Shown piece after piece: positions 24,993-36,307 of a stretch of DNA of 64,000 bases. The position numbers and the translations under genes were made by a program. The notes beneath the pieces are model-generated. The model saw only the letters and a program-made list of their open reading frames with translations, was not told the origin of the DNA and searched no databases. The DNA is from Marchantia polymorpha subsp. ruderalis (taxonomy: Eukaryota > Streptophyta > Marchantiopsida > Marchantiales > Marchantiaceae). The stretch is from assembly GCA_037833965.1 (NCBI GenBank), contig AP031357.1, positions 19,116,001 to 19,180,000 on the forward strand. The letters are read 5' to 3'. Position 1 is the first letter of the stretch. Each line of letters begins with the position of its first letter.

Positions 24993-25521
24993 TGTGTTAC
25001 GTCTTAACAGTCTATTGACGAGTTTGAATTCTCATGCAACTGTCATTCCCAAAAGTACTGCGAAGGCTACCTCCGAAGGCACCTTGAGCAGCTTAACACA
25101 CTCTCACACTCAACCTGAACTCCACCAATCCTCACTCGGAAGTTAACAAAACTTCACTTTGGTATTCAGGGGGGAAATCCCGAAGGAATACAAACAGGGA
25201 AAATCATCCGAAGGTGTGAGTCCGAACTTGCTTAAGTCCTGACTAGCCTACGCTAGCTCAGAACGCTCGGACGAAGGCCTTCTACTATAGGATGTGGTAA
25301 CTTTGACAATGTATAACTCCTCTTGCGCCGTGACAGAACGAAAAACACAAACACGCAGAGAAAATGACTTCTTGAACTGAACTCCCGAAACTAGAAAATC
25401 CTCCAAGGCCAACGCCTTGGACTACTTTATACAATCTAAAGTCCTAACTAATTAACTCTACTCATCGACTATGCCTCTTATGAGTCGGCCGGCGACCCAC
25501 TAATTCCCTACCCGTCCACTT
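24993..25521 (-). repeat. Coiled-coil family 3' region, copy R3
   Basis: Starts part-way into the repeat (acgtcttaacagtctattga), so the terminal 85 bp or so is missing. It runs into the coding end at 25522. It differs from the other copies by a gcgaaggc-containing replacement at 25060-25090. It ends with ccaaggccaacgccttgg, a short palindrome shared with R4. Confidence 0.7.
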
Positions 25522-27273
25522 TTATGCTCGTCTACGCAGTCCGAGCTGCCTCAACACCTCAGTCAACTCCGCCTCGAGGTTCGCAATAGCATCCCGCGAC
25601 CTGGAGAGGAACGCCTTCAACCGTTTTGCCACCCGCCGCCAACTTCGTCCGTCGTCAGCCATCAAGGCAGTTGCGCGCATTTTGAGCTCACGCAACGTCA
25701 CCCTCTCCTGAATTGCAACCTCCCATTGAGCATAACCCCTTAGACAACGGCCAACCCGCGCAACTAATTCCTTCCACGTGCGATCTGCCGCGCGCCGGTT
25801 GTGGCCTTCAACCTCGGCCATCTGTAACTCCGCCGCCGCTCGCTGCGCTCTCAATTCTTTGCATTGCGACTGCAGTCTCCCCATCAATTCCTTGTCCATC
25901 CTCCTCGCAGTCTCGCTCTGCTCTAACTCTTGCGTATTCCGCACGAGCTCATCCGCCATATTGCGGGTTTGAATTTGCTCGACACTGAAGTCCGTCTGGA
26001 CCTTCGCACACATCTCATCAATTTCGCGCCGCGCATTTGCCACCATCTCATCTCGCAGCTTCAACGCCGCCTTTTGCAGTTTCCGGGCTAAGGCCCATTG
26101 ATCCTGCAGAAAGTTGTAGCGCTCCTCCAAGTTCCGGTACTTCTGGTCTTGGGCAATCAACTCAGGATTTGCCGCCACTTTGATCCGCGTCCGATGTCGG
26201 ATCAGCTCAATGTAGGATCCACCCTGATGAGGGTCCCCGTACTTGGCCGCCTTGCGGTCAAGGTACCGGGGTAACGGTACAACTTGCTCACACAGCACCC
26301 CGGTCTGCGTGCCTCGCACCGACTGCACTTCCTCTTCCTTCGAAAACGTGTCGTCTTCTGACTCCATGATTTCTGTTGTTGCCGATATCCTGGACGATTC
26401 TCTAGCACTGGGCCTCACAGCCTCCTCCGTTGCGGCCTCCACTCCATGCCCTGCTAACATCTCCAACGGGGTGGGAGAATCTATTCCTAGGGGAGCAGTC
26501 AAATCCTTCCACTCCGGCTCCGCCGAAGGCAGCTCGGTTGCTTTCTGCGCCGAAGGCACACGTGTCCCCGCATCCCTGCCTTCGGCAGTAGGGATGTTTG
26601 CTAAGGGTCTCAGCGCCAAAGGCGCCTCCTCCGAAGGCACCTTGAACAGCAGTTGCCGCGAAGGCTCCTGAGCCGAAGGCGCTTGGGCCGAAGGCGTGTC
26701 TTTGAACGGCACTTGCTCTGAAGCCAAGCACACCTCTTGCGTAGGCACTCTGGCCGTCGCCACCAGCCTATCTCTCTGGCCCGAAGGTCTACGTGCTTCC
26801 TCCGAAGGCACATGTGCCTTCGGCGCAGGGAGGTTAGTCGACCTCCCAAGAACTCATGTACTCCCATCTTCCTCCTCTTAGGAAGGCGATCCCCTCAAAA
26901 TCGCAGCACGTCCCGTATCCGGGCTGCTGCCCGCTGTCAAAATCAGCTAGCGTGCCTTCTACTTTGGTCAGGCTTGCTCATTGATCGCCCGACGCCTCGA
27001 TGGAACAGCGACCGATTCTCGCCGTCTCATCTCTTCCTCCTCACCCAATTTCCGCTTCTTGGGTGTCTGCGCACCCCAATGCTCTTCCTCGATTCTCAGT
27101 CGGCCCGGCGATGTGATTGCCGGCACTTCGTCGAGGTCCGTATCAACCTCGACATCCCTCACAAACTTCCACAGATTCATCCTCGACAGCAAGGGAAATT
27201 GTTTCTTCTCCTCCGCCGTCAGACTTCCCATCGACCGATAAAAATTTATCGAGAACGGGGAGAGGTGATTAAT
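25522..27273 (-). pseudogene. Coiled-coil family protein copy Y (429-aa open frame, 5'-truncated)
   Basis: Function unknown. From 27273 downward it reads INHLSPFSINFYRSMGSLTA, then EEKKQFPLL, an acidic/basic linker and KKRKLGEEEE (possible nuclear signal). After a stop the same frame continues as a 429-aa open stretch (26811-25522): a low-complexity Pro/Ser/Ala/Glu segment built on recurrent PSAE/PSEE units, PLPRYLDRKAAKYGD, LIRHRTRIK, then about 200 residues of heptad-rich coiled coil ending LRQLGLRRRA. The start at 27273 abuts the terminus of copy R4 exactly, so the N-terminal half is missing. I recall similar hypothetical proteins from Marchantia. Whether they are Gag-like proteins of a retroelement or domesticated genes is open. 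Confidence 0.6.
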
Positions 27274-27821
27274 TGTAATGACAGATAAATACCAAAATGG
27301 AGCATAATGGTAAAGATCCGATACCACGAGGACAGAAACAACACAAAGAGTACCAATTGTCACATTCTTAACAGTCTACTGAGGAGTTTGAATTCTCAGG
27401 CTACTGTCACTCCCAGAAATACTGCAGGTGTTTGACTCAGAGGACACGCAATGCAGCGTAATACACACAAACACACACCTGAAACAAGTAAATACAAAAC
27501 TCAGAGGTCGATCAGGACCTTAGCTTAAGATTCAGGGGGGAATTTGCCAAGAAGTGCACTTAGAGGACCTATAGCTAGCGGCCAATTACAAATTTGCTTA
27601 AATTCTGTCACTAGCCATACGTTATTTTAGAGCATTCGAATTGGGGCTCCTACTTCAAATGCGGTACCTTCGTCAAACCAAAGTCACTCTTACGCGGTGA
27701 ACAACACACTCAACTCACAAAACGCGTTGAGAATACAGAAGTCCGAATTGAGAAACTAAATTGAGAAAAGACCTCCAAGGCAAACGCCTTGGACTACTTT
27801 ATTCCTAACTACCAAAAACTG
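27274..27821 (-). repeat. Coiled-coil family 3' region, copy R4
   Basis: Begins TGTAATGACAGATAAATACC and is the best-preserved copy. It shares with R1 the segments agcataatggtaaagatccg, acacaaagagtacc and gacacgcaatgcagcgtaat. It continues into the stop codon of the coiled-coil frame at 27822. It sits between the 3' end of copy X and the abrupt 5' end of copy Y. Confidence 0.75.
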
Positions 27822-30387
27822 TCATCTGCTACGGTGCGAGCACCGAACGGGTACTACATCTTCAAAGTCGGCAGTTGCCGCTCCCTCTAACCTCCGCTCT
27901 AAACCTAATCTTTTCAAAACGCCTACTAATTTTACCTCTAACTTCGCTACCGCATCGCGCGATCTGGTAAGATACGATTCTAGCTTCTTGAACAACTGAC
28001 GGTGTCTTTGTCCGCTCCTCTTGATCAACTTGGCATCACGATGTTCAATTTCACGTAACCGAAGCCCGTTGTGAGATTCGATCTGCCACAACGCGTACCC
28101 GCGCAAACATTGCTCCACTCCCGCAGTTAAGGCTTCACGCGTCTCTTTTGATAACTGCCGATTTCTCCTTTCGGCCTCCGTCAATTTCGCTTCCACCTCG
28201 CATAACTGCTCTTCAGCCTGCGACCGTTGCGTCTTCAACTCACCACACTGAGTCTCCAATTCTCAATTAACTCCAGATCCGCAATCCACGTAGCTTTGTA
28301 CTCGTATAGCTTCTTCGTCTTTACCGCCAACTCGGTTTAGTACTCTCGCTTCGCTTCCTCCGCGGCAGCCTGTAACTCATCTATCTTTAAGGCCTCAGCG
28401 TCGTACGCAATTCTGCAGGCTTTCAATCTCTTCAGTAGGTCCATGCTGACGCACTTAGCTCTCTCCACATCCTCACGAAGACTGTCACCGGCTTGCTCCG
28501 CCTTTCGTCGCTTCTCAACTTCCTCAGTTAGCTTCCTCTGAAGTGCCTGGTACTTCGCTTCCGTCGGCTGACTTCTTCGTTCCTTAGCAACAACCTCAAC
28601 AGCCAGATCTCGCTTAATTCGCGTTCGATTGCGCAATATCTCAACGTAGGATTCACTGGGGTTACCCTCTGCGTACTTCTCCCGCTTCCGATCGAGGTAC
28701 TTGAGCAACGGTAGTACCTGCACACTCAACACATCGACGGTACCCAAGGCTGGCGATTGTGTCTACTCTGCTGAGGGTTCCTCAACCTTCTCCAATATGA
28801 TGGTGTCCGTGGAGGTCCAAGATGAGGTCAACTTCAGCGGTTCACTCTCGGCAGCTGCCACGGACTTTGTCCCGCCATCGCTAATTCTCGCTTTTCTCGT
28901 CCGCGCGCCTTTGTCCCGCGTCAATGTCTCAATGTGTTCATTAAATGCGAGCGACGAGCACCCGACTCCTAGGGTAATTCCCGCCGTCGCAACGGTCTCC
29001 CATGCGTGCGAATTGAAGGTGCCGCCATTCGAATTCTTTCCCGGTCGGCACTATCTTTTACATATCCGGTACTCTTCACCGCTTCGTGACCGTGAAGCTT
29101 CGATGTCCTCACGTACACCGGTTGAGTACCCTTCCCCCGAGTACCTGTCTGGGTACTCAAGTGAAATAGTTCTTCACCTGTCCTCATAGGTTTGGACCTC
29201 ACCGCCCTCATGAGAGCGGTGAGGTCAACGCAACGTTTGAGGTTCCTTCCAAAGTACTAATACTACCTCATCTACACCGTTACGTTGCTATTCTACTCTA
29301 ATCTAATTACTTCTACTCTCAAAGGTTAAAACCGACCGCAATTTCCCAACCTTCTATTCTAATTCCGAAAAAACGAAAAAACTGCCCTATCACATTAATC
29401 TATCCCCCCTTCTCCTCTCCTGCATGCTGACGCGTGGCCTTCCACAAAATGCGAGCCCAATGAATTAGTGTACCCGCCAGCGCCAGCTCCACAAATCCCA
29501 CTTGCCAAGATGTCATGTAGTAAGTCGTGTGTGGCTGCAAAATCTGAAGTATCGCCACCGCGACATTTCTCCGTTTCCGATCAACATAGTCACGGGTCTT
29601 ATACCCGTTCTTGCGCGAGCGGCGATTCTTGAAAATGTCGTCGAAGGTCAACTCCTCCTCTTTTGAGAGCTACACACTCTCGCTGTCAAACAAGAGGTCA
29701 CCCTCAGACCCCGCACATCTCCCCAAGACCTGCTCCCAATCACTAACCTGCCATCTCTCCGAATGCGGTCAATACCCTCTCGAATTCCGATCTTTCTCGC
29801 ACAGCCACTCCCGGACCATAGCCGGGCACACTCAATTTCATCATCACAAGAGGAAATCGAGCTTCACCGCTATCAATTCGTCTTAGAATGCCCGCAATCC
29901 AATTTGTGGCACCCGCAGTGGTACCATCCTCAATGGCACGGACTTGGCCATCGAATTCTTGCCAATTGCTGTGTGCTCCTACTATCATTGCGCGTTGATA
30001 GTTCGGGTAGACGCAAAATCGATAATGCGTGAGTGAGCTTCCCCTCTATCCATCAAGAATCGTCAAGTTTGACATTTGGACTTGGCAACGGGCCGCTTGA
30101 ATGATTTTCCAGTGATGATGTGTAACGGTCTGCTTCCCACGCGCGACTTCACGCTTCGCCGTCGCGCGGATTCCCACACTTGTACATTTGACATAATCAC
30201 GCCGATTTTCGCCGGAGTAAATCTTTTTCCGCGTACCGCCGAAGACACTAGCGACGACGGCCCTAGCGACGAAGGCGTTTCCTTCAGCCATTTCACTTCC
30301 GCCCGAAGACGCTTCCGTTGGAGGCGCTTGCCACGAAGGCACCTTGACAGCCTTCGCAGGAAACCCTTCCTCTCTAGCTACTGTCAT
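27822..30387 (-). pseudogene. Coiled-coil family protein copy X, near full length but broken
   Basis: The longest copy. A possible ATG at 30385-30387 gives MTVAREEGFPAKAV. Then follow, in successive frames: NWQEFDGQVRAIEDGTTAGA and VPGYGPGVAVRERSEFERVL (29988-29743); YVDRKRRNVAVAILQILQP and WARILWKATRQHA (29651-29400); a variable linker (about 29200-28750); LSVQVLPLLKYLDRK and ILRNRTRIK (28747-28337); a break (stop plus frameshift near 28260-28340); and a coiled coil ending ATADFEDVVPVR at 27822. The N-terminal half is mixed alpha/beta in look and the C-terminal half is coiled coil. No catalytic motif was recognised. Stops near 29390 and 28340 suggest a dead copy. Confidence 0.6.
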
Positions 30388-30579
30388 TTTCTTATTTGCT
30401 TCTTCTTGTGTACCGCTTCTTATCTACAGTTACTTCCACGGTACTTACTATTCCAAAAACGCTTTCTTTCCAAAAAAAAAACAAAAACTATACCACCACA
30501 ACGGCGCTCAAGATCTCATAACTGCAACCATTAATGTGTCTCGAACTGTCATAATACAAACTCTCACAAGCATCGGTTC

Positions 30580-30720
30580 ACCCTCACGATCAAGGCGTCA
30601 TTCGTCTGCTCTGATAACTGTCGATTCTTCTCTTCTGCCTCCAATAATCTTGTCTATATCTCACATAACTACTCCTTGGCGTGCGTCCGTTTAGACCTGA
30701 ACTCACTGCACTCATGGCGC
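30580..30720 (-). pseudogene. Coiled-coil family fragment V
   Basis: The plus strand of 30590-30712 aligns with 28130-28260 (shared ttttgataactgccgattt-like and cataactgctc-like blocks). It is therefore a short antisense piece of the coiled-coil region. It is cut on the right by the family-A relic that begins at about 30721. Confidence 0.55.
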
Positions 30721-33471
30721 GCAAATATATTCATATCATATCACTCACTGCACTTCGCAAATATATCTATTTCTTTGCCTTTAGTTACAAAGATTTGAAG
30801 CATGTGACACTCAAAACTCATCACATCCAGTTGGAGGAAAAAGTTGGTCCTATTAGGCAGAAGCAACGACAAATCAATCCTCCTACGACTATGGTGGTAA
30901 AGGAGGAGATTGACAAGCTGAGAAAGGCCGGCTTCATCTATGAGGTAGAAAATTTGGAATGGGTGTCTCCTATTGTGAAAAAAAAGAATGAAAACTACGT
31001 GTATATATAGATTGTAAGAAGTTGAATGCTATCACAAAGAAGTATTACTATCCTTTACCTTTTATAGATGAGATTTTAGAGTAGGTAACATGTCATGAGT
31101 GGTATAGTTTTAGAGATGATTATAGTGACTATAACCAAATCCAAATTGATTTGGAGGTTCAATTAAAAACTACCTTTATCACAACATGAGAAACTTTTGC
31201 CTTTGGAGTAATGTCATTTGATCTATGTAATGCTCTAGCCACTTTTCAAAGGTTCATGAATAGAATATTTGAACCTTTCATTGAAAAGTTTGTGAGATAT
31301 TTCATAGATGATTTTTGTGTGTACGGGAGGAAGAATTACCATTTTGATCAAAATATTCCAACGTTTGAAGTATTGCTTCAATTGCATAATCCTGAAAAAA
31401 TACATTTTTGGATGTGAGGAATGCTTATTGTGTGGCATTTCAAGGGGCACATCATTTCCAAGAATGGTATAGTTGTGGATCTAGAGAAGTTGACGAGTAT
31501 CATGGAGTTAAATTTTCCAGTGACGTTAACCAAATTGAGACAATTCCTTGGTATGGTGAGATATTATCGAAGGTTCATCTTGTACTTCTCCAACAAAGCT
31601 CATGTCTTGACGAATTACATGAAGAAAGGAACAAAATACGAGCTCATCTTCAATGATGAAGAGTCAAAGTTGGCGTTTGAGGCACTCAAGAAGTCATTGG
31701 TGGCGACTCCAATATTGACGAAACCTGATTGGGATAAATCTTTGTAAAGATGCATCAAATATTGTTGTAGAATGCACCTTGAGTCAATTTGATAATGAAA
31801 AGCATGATCATCCAATACCCTATGCAAGTAAACAAATGCAAGAAGCAGAGAAAAATCATTTAGTGACCGCAAGAGAGGCTTTAATTGTAATCTTTTCACT
31901 TAATAAATTTTGACACTATCTTTTGGGTGGAAAAATCACTATAGTGACTGATCATAATGCCTTGACATATATTTTCAACAAGCCTGATGGTGAGGAAAGG
32001 ATAGCTAGATGGAAACTACTACAAGCAGAGTTTGATTATATCATTGAGGATCATCCGGAAAGAAGCATGCTAATGAGGATTTGATGTCAAAAGCTTATGA
32101 TGAGGGAGGAGATCAATCGGTAAATGACACTTTTTTGAACAAAGATTTGTTGGGCATGGACACGGTAACATTGATACCAGAGGAGTAGAAGGAAATTTGG
32201 AAGTTCATTCTAAATGAAAGTTTGCTCAAGGTATGCATTCGAGAGATTGAAATACATTGGTAAAGAGATGTCAACCATATATGATCATGGAGAATGTGTT
32301 ATTTCATCAAGAAGCTGAGGGTCTTCTACGAAGAGCAATTGAAAGATGAGAATCATTGCAACTCATGAAGAAGTTTCACGAAGGTGGAGTGTGTGGAAGA
32401 CATTTTGAGGGGAAGGTAAATGCCTTCAAGATACTTGATGAGGGTTAACATTTGAAGGGTTTTTTCAAGATCGCGTGGAATTTTGCAAGAGTTGTGATGT
32501 TTGTCAAGCTTTTGCTAAAAAGTCCATGAAAACTACTCTTTTGATTTCAATGTTAGGTCCTTTTGAAAGATGGGGGATAAATTTTGTAGGTCCTTTGAAT
32601 CTTACTATTCGAGGAAATAAGTTCATTGTGATAGCTACATATCATCTTACCAAGTGAGTAGAGTCAATATCACTTAAATCTACCAATGAGAAATAGTTTG
32701 GTAGGTTTTGGTATGAGATAATCATAACCAGGTTTGATTTTTCTTTTGAGTTAGTGTCACATAGAGAAGTAGAGCTTGTGGGAGTTATGATAAAAGCAAT
32801 GTTAGATCAATTTTCCATCAAGTCTCGAGTGAACAATATCTACAAACCCAATGCTAATGGATTAGTAGAGCGGAACAACTACACTCTTTGTATGATGTTG
32901 GCTAAGGATACAAACATGGACATGAGCAAGCAAAATTGGAACAAGAGATTGCTAGCTATCTTGTGAAAGTATCTGACGACATGAAAAACATCTACCAAAT
33001 ATTCAGTTTTTTGGATAGAGTATGGAGTTAAATCAAAACTTCCTATACAGTTTGACTTGACTACTTTCATGACAATCCAACAAAGGTTGGATTGTCATGA
33101 ATGGAGAAGAAGTCATCAAGTCTAGCCATGATGGAGTGATGGAGTTGGAGTAAGCTCAAGCTCTAGCCATGGTACGAGTGGAGCGAGCTCAATATTTGTA
33201 GAAGAAATATGATGAAAAACAAAATGGAAATCACAACTTGAAGCCATTCAAAGAAGTTGATTGGGTGATGTTTTTTGATGCAATTAGATACAATAGAACT
33301 ACAAAAAATTTTCTTCCTAAATATTTTGGACCTGTCATAGTTGAGAAAGTGTGAGGAAACTTTACTTATGATATCAAGGAGTTAGAAGTACGTCACTTCG
33401 ATCGAGTCAACCACGACATGTTGAAGCTATTTCATCAAAGATCAGATTTTTTTCCCACTCCGAAAGCATAG
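30721..33471 (+). pseudogene. Ty3/gypsy family A pol, 5'-truncated and heavily mutated
   Basis: Collinear with the intact frame at about 835-3580: FFAFSYKDLKHVTLKTHHIQ matches FAFSYKDLKHVTLETHRIE, then RT (SFDLCNALATFQRFMNRIFE, YFIDDFCVYG), thumb (GHIISKNGIVVD, FLGMVRYYRRF), RNase H, integrase (CKSCDVCQAFAKKSMKT, FVGPLNLT) and the tail near HDMLKLFHQRSDFF. At least ten stops or frameshifts break it. Many are TGG-to-TGA changes or G-to-A and C-to-T transitions. gag, protease and the 5' LTR are absent: the left end starts just before RT, next to a partial duplication of gcaaatatattcat. Confidence 0.9.
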
Positions 33472-33494
33472 TGAGATCTTGATTTGAGGGTAAA

Positions 33495-34286
33495 TGTAAA
33501 ACTTGATGTGGTATGTGTGAAATAGAACTAGCCAAAAAAGTTAATCGTGGTTAGCTTAGTTATGACTAAATCTAGCTAATTATGACTAGTCTATCTAATT
33601 ATAACTAACTCTATCAAGCTATAACTATGTTTAGCTATAATCGCTATACTTGGCAGAATAACTAAAGAAGTTCTAGAAGATTTGAATGGACACTTCTATT
33701 TTGTCTTGTACAAAAGTCTAGATTTCAAAAAAAAAACCTTCTTACTTCATGTTTAGTTTTGATTGGTTTGATTAAGTAAGGACGACTTTATTGATTGGAC
33801 TAAGTCTAATGTTGACTTAGTGGCAAGTGGAGGTTCTAAAAGTTAAAAAGTCACAAATGGCATGTAGTCAGCTCAATCTAGAGATTAGTAAACATCTAAA
33901 AAGTTTAGGAAGCCAATGGCATGTTGTCACGTATTGATAACTAGTCAAAATTTCTATGGTTTATCTTTGTAAAAGTAAGTTAGATAAGAAATATCATTTG
34001 TTATTATAGTAAATTCTCAAGAAGTATATATAGAGAAGTAGTGAAAAGACTTTCAAGCAAGTTTGAAAAGTTCATGTGTTGAGACTTGTTTCATATATGA
34101 AAGAGTAACGATTTTCAATTTGTTAGAGTGTTGATATGTGTGTGAATCGGAGTGATACCCTGAAAGATTGTGTGAGAGTGTGTTTGGACTATAAGTATGA
34201 TGATGAATCCTAGTCTTCTAAAACCATAATGAGCTACCGCAAGCCATCTGAAATAAACCTGAATTAGAGTCGGCCATGAGGTTGTA
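33495..34286 (+). repeat. 3' LTR of the degenerate family A copy
   Basis: Starts TGTAAAACTTGATG after gagggtaaa and ends gaggttgta (TG...TA after decay). It is collinear with the LTR at 3604-4462: the outgroup of tagctagttatgact repeats, cacttctattttgtctt (single copy here), aatggcatgt and ctcaagaagtatatatagag. It is about 70 bp shorter through small deletions. Confidence 0.85.
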
Positions 34287-34317
34287 GTGCCTAGTATGAC
34301 ACATGTAGTGATCACAT

Positions 34318-35005
34318 CAAGTGATCTCTCGCATCTTCATGTTGACAGGGATAGGCTGATGAATCTTGATGTCAACCATACTCTCGCCGGTTAGTAAGCT
34401 TTGTTCCACCCTGAATGTAGAGGTTTGAAGCTTGATAACTCTCATGTCGACATGGCATTTGTCTCCAATCCGAAGTTCAACAATGTTTATAGTAACCAAC
34501 TTTCTGGCACACAAATTTGAAATGTAGGTGCCGTTTTTTGTGACCTTCGCGTGCTCTAATTGTATTTACTTCAAATCCTACAATGCTCTTTTGTCATTAC
34601 TCTCTTGCCACACTCCAACAACATCATTGATCACGAGCATTTTAATGATCATGATTTGCTTCACGAACACCGTTTGCCACACTCCAACGACGGCATTGAT
34701 CACAAGCATTTTAATGATCATGATTTGCTTCAAGAACGCCGTTAGATCAATCTCATGCTCGTCAATGTATGCAAAAACAAAGTAGACAAATGCCACCATA
34801 AGCAAGATCTTAATAAACATCTCGTCAAATTGCTCCATAACAAGTTTTCACATAGGCTTGACAGCCTCTTTCTAAAGCTTGTTCCATCCGTGAAGCTCGC
34901 GTTGCTTCTCCACAACACCCTTGTTCATGTCTTGCTTCAGATCTATTTAAAAATGCTCTAAACACTGAGCAGTAGTGCCCACGAAATAAAAGTTTCCTCC
35001 GCCAT
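34318..35005 (-). pseudogene. Fragment of ER-type Ca2+-ATPase (ECA, P2A) gene
   Basis: From the ATG at 35003-35005: MAEETFISWA, then in a shifted frame RTTAQCLEHF, VVEKQRELHGWNKL, MEQFDEMFIKILL (first membrane helix), INAVVGVWQ and ESNDKRAL (second helix and its end), KNGTYISNL, INIVELRIGDK, MRVIKLQTSTFRVEQ and LLTGESMV (actuator-domain TGES). This covers roughly the first 200 residues of P2A calcium pumps. The phosphorylation site and everything C-terminal are missing. There are several stops, at least one frameshift, and an in-frame 69-bp tandem duplication. It lies 32 bp from an LTR end and probably arrived by transposon capture or duplication, which is inference. Confidence 0.8.
34605..34742 (-). 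repeat. 69-bp tandem duplication inside the ECA fragment
   Basis: 34605-34673 and 34674-34742 are direct repeats differing at a few bases. Being 23 codons long, the duplication keeps frame and doubles the second transmembrane helix (each copy reads KQIMIIKMLVIN followed by VVGVWQ). Confidence 0.85.
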
Positions 35006-35459
35006 GATAGATTGTAGAATTTCTTCATAACCTCATGATATTTTTGTGAATCTTACATGGCCTATGACGCAACCCAAGGTGAAATTAAACCAAGAATCGA
35101 GGGCAACGGGATTCAGATCCAAACAAAGGCTTTGAAGTCGTGAACCTCTTTTCAGCTGGACTGTTGTTTTGTTTGAACTAACAAATTTGTATCCTTCGAT
35201 TCCACTCGGGTGGAGATTCTTTTGTGATAGAATCACTTATCCATTTGGAATGAAACTTAAGAACTCCATTAGATTTTTCTTTCAAATATTCCTTTTGAAA
35301 AACTATCGGTTCGTCTCAGCTAAAAACATCGTCGCAAAAAAACCTGTTGGATGTCTCGCACAACATTGTTATATAAATTTGTTTCAAAAAACAAATGACG
35401 GTCAACTGTCAACAATTAATAATCAAACATTTTGATTCAAACTTGAAAATATACTGTCA
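35006..35459. other. No gene seen
   Basis: May be the captured upstream region of the ECA fragment, since it directly precedes its ATG. No family signature in any frame. Confidence 0.35.
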
Positions 35460-35783
35460 TCACAGAACATAGTGACGTTTGTGAGTCACAAGCATCAAAC
35501 CAAACCCTCTTATACCAACTAACAAAGCTTGACATTAGATTCAAACTAAAGTCAACAGTATCATTACACAATCACAATGAAACACTACGATGTAACGTGG
35601 TTCATCACAAAGGTTACATTCTTGAGAAAAACACACACTGAGTATTAATCCAGGCCTGTGAAAAAGTATATGATGTATAGAGCGGAAGCCAGGGTATTTA
35701 ACCTCTAGTCTTAATCATTGTCATAGCTATATTTAGCTAGAATCCAAGGTTACTACTTTATTGTAATTAATCTCAACATTTTT
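35460..35783 (+). repeat. Left arm of fold-back element
   Basis: Contains aacatagtgacg, taacgtggttcatcac, ccagggtatttaacc, catagctatatttagctaga and aatctcaaca. It is the inverted counterpart of 36128-36307 plus 42375-42490. The AT-rich spacer 35784-36127 separates the arms and has no gene. Long diverged inverted arms with a non-coding spacer fit a fold-back or long-TIR non-autonomous element; the superfamily is unknown. Confidence 0.65.
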
Positions 35784-36127
35784 GTCATCTCTTGATACCA
35801 CTTTTTGTGAATTTATTTTTGACACTGTGATAATTTCTCATCTTTCATATTTTGACTCAATAATGCAAATTTCTCATAATTCAAATATGACATCTTGTAT
35901 TAGCAATGATATGATTACATCTCTTATTTTTACATCTATTATTGTATGTTTGGGTCATAACATATTTAATCAGTTGTTATACCCACACTTTGTTCACTTT
36001 TTACTACTCTTTATCATTATTTAATTGTCATTTTAAACTCAATACTAAAATCTAATATTAACTATATGTTTAACTTTTTTTCACTTACATCAATTTGTAT
36101 GAGTGTCTTATCATAATTTAAAATCAT

Positions 36128-36307
36128 TTCATATCATCTTTGTTGAGGTAAACTCCAGTGAAGTAGTAACCTTGAATCCTAGCTAAATATAGATAAGACG
36201 GTCGCCTGGACGAGGTATAAATATCTCGACTTCACATGTACAATAAGACTCTTTTTTAGAGTGAGAGACGTTAAGTAAAGGTGCTCATGTTTTTTATGGA
36301 CGTAGGC
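36128..36307 (-). repeat. Right arm of fold-back element, inner part
   Basis: Its reverse complement reads cctcgtccaggcgaccgtct, then tatatttagctaggattcaa and ggttactacttcactgg, matching the left arm and the solo arm at 5110-5360. The arm is cut at 36307 by the insertion of element B and resumes at 42375. Confidence 0.7.
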
